Shown here piece after piece: positions 14,921 to 17,580 of a stretch of 17,580 bases of DNA (the stretch's first letter is position 1; every line of letters starts with the position of its first letter). Source of the DNA: an uncultured Alphaproteobacteria bacterium (GTDB lineage Bacteria; Pseudomonadota; Alphaproteobacteria; CAAHEQ01; UBA3637); NCBI GenBank assembly GCA_944391545.1, contig CALXTZ010000016.1, forward strand, positions 1-17,580. Direction: 5' to 3'. Made by a program: the position numbers and the translations under genes. Below the pieces are notes generated by a model. That model was given only the letters and a program-made list of their open reading frames with translations, searched no databases and had not been told where the DNA came from.

Positions 14921-15604
14921 ATGAAATTATATACGTTTTTATCGTCTGAAACTTACCATTTGGATCCGAAAGATGTGAATGATTTGCCCGATACGCAAGG
15001 GGCTGTTCCGATAAAAGGAATGGACGGGCAGGTGGTTATCTTGTTGGGTAATCAGAAAAAGCAAATCGAAGATTCTTTGTATCAGGGGCGGGCGGTCGTT
15101 TTGCAAGCTATTGAAAACAAAACGGATTATATTCCCGTTCGCATAGCGTTTCATCGCGTGACTCCGTGGTTTGATTGTTTGACGCCTTTTTGCAAAAAAG
15201 TCCGGAAACATTTTTACACATACGGGACGCATATTTATCATATGGATGCGCTTGAAATCCGTAAAAAAGGGTTGGAACGAAAGATTCGAACGCCGGAAAA
15301 TGCGTATGATTTTTCAAAGTGGCATCTGCCGCAGGAACAGCGGGATAAACAATTTAACGAGCTGAAAAATTCTTTGTCGGAAAAAGGATTTGACGATTCT
15401 CATCCGCTTGAAATCATGTTGTGTCGGACGTTAGGTATTCAAGACACGTTGCAACAAGGGCATCATCGGATGATGTTTTGTTTAGACATGGGAATCCGGC
15501 GGGTAGCTGTTCGGTTTATGGCGGTATCGCATGCGCCCGGGTGGCTGGCGCCGATTTTGCGCGGATGTCGGAAGCTTTTCAAAAAGGAGAAGAAAAATGG
15601 CTAA
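14921..15604 (+). CDS. Unknown protein with ParB/sulfiredoxin-like C-terminal segment
   Basis: I do not recognise this gene as a named family. Two ATGs are possible: 14915 abuts AAAGGA (14909-14914) with no spacing, while 14921 has it 6 bases upstream, so I take 14921 (227 residues). Residues 1-110 are unassigned. Residues 135-200 read like a ParB/Srx-type fold: a helix with LPQEQRDKQFNELKNSLSEKG, a short strand, DTLQQGHHR (175-183) in the place of the ParB G-(E/H)-R-R box, then a helix and strand with LGIRRVAVRF-like content. The C-terminus (207-227) is basic with a hydrophobic face. It lies between glycosyltransferases and its stop overlaps the next ATG region by 8 bases, so it probably belongs to the glycan operon. 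Function is unknown. Confidence 0.7.
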   Translation: MKLYTFLSSETYHLDPKDVNDLPDTQGAVPIKGMDGQVVILLGNQKKQIEDSLYQGRAVVLQAIENKTDYIPVRIAFHRVTPWFDCLTPFCKKVRKHFYTYGTHIYHMDALEIRKKGLERKIRTPENAYDFSKWHLPQEQRDKQFNELKNSLSEKGFDDSHPLEIMLCRTLGIQDTLQQGHHRMMFCLDMGIRRVAVRFMAVSHAPGWLAPILRGCRKLFKKEKKNG

Positions 15605-16676
15605 AGTTTTACATGTGTCGGATTTTCACCTGCTTCGATTGAAAACCTGTTGTTTCAGCCAGATTTCTTTCAAACTGACAAACGGGCTTATTCGCAACGG
15701 CCATTTTGTCGTGAATTATCCGGATCGCGATTTGTGTCGGACATTCGGATTCGGTCATATGAATTTTTGGGGCAAGAAAAAGCTTCAGGAACACTTTATC
15801 AATTATTGTCGTTTTTTTAAACCGGATGTGTTGCTGATCGGTCATGTGGACACGATAGAGACGGAAACTTTTTTGAAAGTGCGCGAAGAATTGCCGAACT
15901 TGCGGGTTGTTCAACGCAATGTGGATTGGATTAATGTTGAAAGTGAAAATCCGACGGTAACAGAGCTGGGAAAACACAATGTAGCGAATATTAACCGCCG
16001 ATTGCCGGCTGTGGACGTGACATTGATTACAACGGCTGATAAAACGTTGTTAAGTCAGTTTAAACGCGATGGCAAACAAGTCGGATTTTTGCCCAATCCG
16101 GTTGATAAAACGGTTGAAACGGCCAGGTGCTTTGAACACGAAGAATTGCCCTATGACGTGATGTTTTGCGCGGGTAAAAATTCGTTGCGTCAGTTCTGCG
16201 GGAAAGATGCTAAAAGCGAGGAAATCGCTCGACTGATAACACAGAACGTGCCGGATTTGCATCCGTTGTTTGCCGGGTTGTTGGGCAATCCGTTGTTGCA
16301 TGCGAACGATTATCAGGATGCTTTGGGAACGGCGGCAATGGGATTGAATTTAAGCCGGATTAATGACACATATTTATATACGTCTGACAGGTTGGCGCAT
16401 ATGATGGGCAATGGTCAGCTGGCTTTTGTGGACAGCCGAGTCGGGTATCAAGATTTGTTTGATAAGGATGAAATGGCGTTTTATACCGAGCCGGCAGATT
16501 TATATGAACAAATTGCTTATTATAAAAAGAATCCGAAAGCGCGCATGAAAGTTGCACAAAAAGGTTGGGAAAAATACCATCGGTTGTTTAATGAACAAAT
16601 CATTGCCAAATATGTAATGGATTTAGCTTTGGATACTTTCAATCCGCAAGATTATCCATGGCCGACATTGGTATGA
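15597..16676 (+). CDS. Glycosyltransferase, group 1-like (GT-B), copy B
   Basis: Paralogue of the gene at 11958-13010: LHVSDF, NYPDRDL, RNVDW, GFLPNP, DTYLYTSDRLAHMMGNG, FYTEPADL and the final YPWPTLV all line up with that copy. The start at 15597 is chosen because AAGGAG (15584-15589) is 7 bases upstream and the protein then begins MAKVLHV in register with MKTILHI of copy A; a more upstream ATG at 15531 would add 22 residues that overlap the preceding gene out of frame. 359 residues. The C-terminal half carries the PF13524-type donor-binding domain. The substrate is unknown; duplication suggests sequential additions in the same glycan. Followed directly by an intrinsic terminator. Confidence 0.82.
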   Translation: MAKVLHVSDFHLLRLKTCCFSQISFKLTNGLIRNGHFVVNYPDRDLCRTFGFGHMNFWGKKKLQEHFINYCRFFKPDVLLIGHVDTIETETFLKVREELPNLRVVQRNVDWINVESENPTVTELGKHNVANINRRLPAVDVTLITTADKTLLSQFKRDGKQVGFLPNPVDKTVETARCFEHEELPYDVMFCAGKNSLRQFCGKDAKSEEIARLITQNVPDLHPLFAGLLGNPLLHANDYQDALGTAAMGLNLSRINDTYLYTSDRLAHMMGNGQLAFVDSRVGYQDLFDKDEMAFYTEPADLYEQIAYYKKNPKARMKVAQKGWEKYHRLFNEQIIAKYVMDLALDTFNPQDYPWPTLV

Positions 16677-16677
16677 C

Positions 16678-16703
16678 AAAGGAGCCGAACGGCTCCTTTT
16701 ATT
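16678..16703 (+). terminator. Rho-independent terminator of the glycan block
   Basis: AAAGGAGCC (16678-16686), loop GAAC, GGCTCCTTT (16691-16699), running into a T-rich tail. A perfect 9-bp stem, two bases after the stop codon of the last glycosyltransferase. Confidence 0.92.
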
Positions 16704-16941
16704 ATGTGCTTCTCTCTACTAAGAGAATCCTTTTTATCTCTTACCGAATCTGACTGGAGCCGTTTCTTTTTATTTTTACCTCCTCTGAAAAATAAGTTTT
16801 TTGTAAAAATTAAATCTTTAAAATTTACCAGCCAAATCCTGACACAGTTTTCTTTAAAAACTATGCTTACTTATCCGATAATTGTAACAGCTTCTTTCCG
16901 TGATGTCTGGTAGCAACAGGTTTCTTTGCCTAAAAGAAGGA
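16704..16941. other. AT-rich intergenic segment, no gene seen
   Basis: About 240 bases between the terminator and the end of the Cys-rich gene. It is T-rich on the + strand with A/T runs. A 69-codon frame (16704-16913) lacks an SD and looks like random AT-rich sequence. Nothing else is recognisable. Confidence 0.5.
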
Positions 16942-17580
16942 TTACTCTTTGCAAAATGTTACAGTCTTATAAGGTTCCCAACCTTCTTTCCACAATTTCC
17001 AATCATAAACTTCACAGTGGCTCGTATATCCTATAGAGCAATTAAAAGGATTATAGTGAGGGTCTAATTGTTCGATTATTTCTATTTTACACCCTTTATC
17101 GGCACACGAAAGAGGATGATTAGCACATTCAGGATCTGCTAAACAATCCGCACATGCACGGTTGCATTCTTCAAAAGTATCCCAGCAGTTTTGAGGTATT
17201 TGTTCTTCTTCGCACACGGTACACCCGTTTGTGTCTGTTGTTGTGCCGCTGGAACAAGTGGAAACATCAATCGCTTCGCAACATTTTCCTGCATTTCCGC
17301 ACGTTTGTGTTCCGCTACAACAAACGCCGTCACACCATGTGCCGGAGTCCGCTTCGCAACAAGCTTGACTTTCGGACTTGGACGCACAGCAATAGCCCTC
17401 TCCATACGGGTCACCAACCCATACGTGGTTCATCGGATCGTCTCCATCGATAGAGACTGCCGTGCAACACACGGATGTTGTTTGAGCGCCTTCTTCGCAA
17501 AAGACACCGCATTGCGTGCTATCCGTTATCGTACATTCTGTTTGAACACATGTGTCATCCAAACTGCAACAACTCGACGG
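16942..17580 (-). CDS. Cys-rich secreted protein, C-terminal part (runs off the window)
   Basis: The frame is open from the TAA at 16942-16944 to the window edge, giving 212 visible residues. The TTG at 17560-17562 is not a credible start, because Cys-rich sequence continues upstream of it (SSCCS). About 31 cysteines, many as CC pairs (VCC, YCC, ACC, VCC, KCC), and spacers rich in Ser, Thr, Gly and Asp resemble the tail of the prepilin-like protein at 102-1529. By analogy the missing N-terminus may carry a prepilin leader, but this cannot be seen. The Cys content implies export and oxidative folding. The last 40 residues (WKLWKEGWEPYKT region) are less Cys-rich. Function unknown. Confidence 0.75.
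   Translation of the reverse strand, partial: PSSCCSLDDTCVQTECTITDSTQCGVFCEEGAQTTSVCCTAVSIDGDDPMNHVWVGDPYGEGYCCASKSESQACCEADSGTWCDGVCCSGTQTCGNAGKCCEAIDVSTCSSGTTTDTNGCTVCEEEQIPQNCWDTFEECNRACADCLADPECANHPLSCADKGCKIEIIEQLDPHYNPFNCSIGYTSHCEVYDWKLWKEGWEPYKTVTFCKE

Noticed and set aside
15531..15596. Upstream ATG for the second GT-B gene
   Set aside because: It would add 22 residues lacking similarity to copy A; the ATG at 15597 has a proper SD and aligns with the paralogue.
16704..16913. 69-codon plus-strand frame after the terminator
   Set aside because: It has no SD, its composition is AT-rich and random-looking, and it starts directly after the terminator tail.
1..17580. CRISPR array, tRNA, rRNA or complete insertion sequence
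   Set aside because: No regularly spaced repeats, tRNA cloverleaf, rRNA core sequence or transposase frame was seen on either strand.

Overview
The window looks like a chromosomal stretch of a host- or gut-associated alphaproteobacterium. The evidence is moderate AT content, the proteobacterial glycogen, metK and mutY genes, and long Cys-rich proteins with a prepilin leader of the kind I associate with uncultured gut Alphaproteobacteria. The lineage is an inference from gene style; no rRNA or marker phylogeny is available here.

Layout. (1) 102-1529: a secreted, Cys-rich prepilin-like protein. (2) 1551-2126 (-): a LOG-family phosphoribohydrolase. Divergent from it is a pair overlapping by ATGA (2222-4962, +): a short ClpB-like AAA+ protein and the DNA glycosylase MutY. 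(3) 4959-10547 (-): metK, then glgB and glgX (branching and debranching enzymes), with glgX translationally coupled to glgB. (4) 10635-16676: a surface-glycan block with a GT10 fucosyltransferase-like gene, a GT-B gene, a WaaE-like GT2 gene, a convergent GT4 gene, a ParB-fold-like unknown, and a second GT-B gene paralogous to the first, closed by a clear intrinsic terminator. (5) 16942-17580 (-): the C-terminal part of a second Cys-rich protein, running off the window end.

The most interesting non-coding object lies at about 11565-11840, between the GT10 gene and the first GT-B gene. It is a dense nest of perfect hairpins, a three-way junction and a plausible pseudoknot, ending in an SD-like AAAAGGAG. 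The architecture resembles the HEARO/omega RNA that normally precedes iscB, but no iscB follows; only a 33-codon ORF does. I interpret it as an orphan (non-autonomous or decayed) omega-RNA-like element. This rests on reading structure by eye and on remembered family features, not on a covariance search.

The second unusual object is the ClpB-like protein. It has no N-domain and no middle coiled coil, a D1 ring that has lost its Walker B acids, sensor 1 and arginine fingers, and a D2 ring that keeps all ATPase motifs but has Thr in place of the pore-loop Tyr.

Functionally the window combines housekeeping (SAM synthesis, glycogen structure, oxidised-guanine repair) with envelope functions (glycan assembly and disulfide-rich surface proteins).
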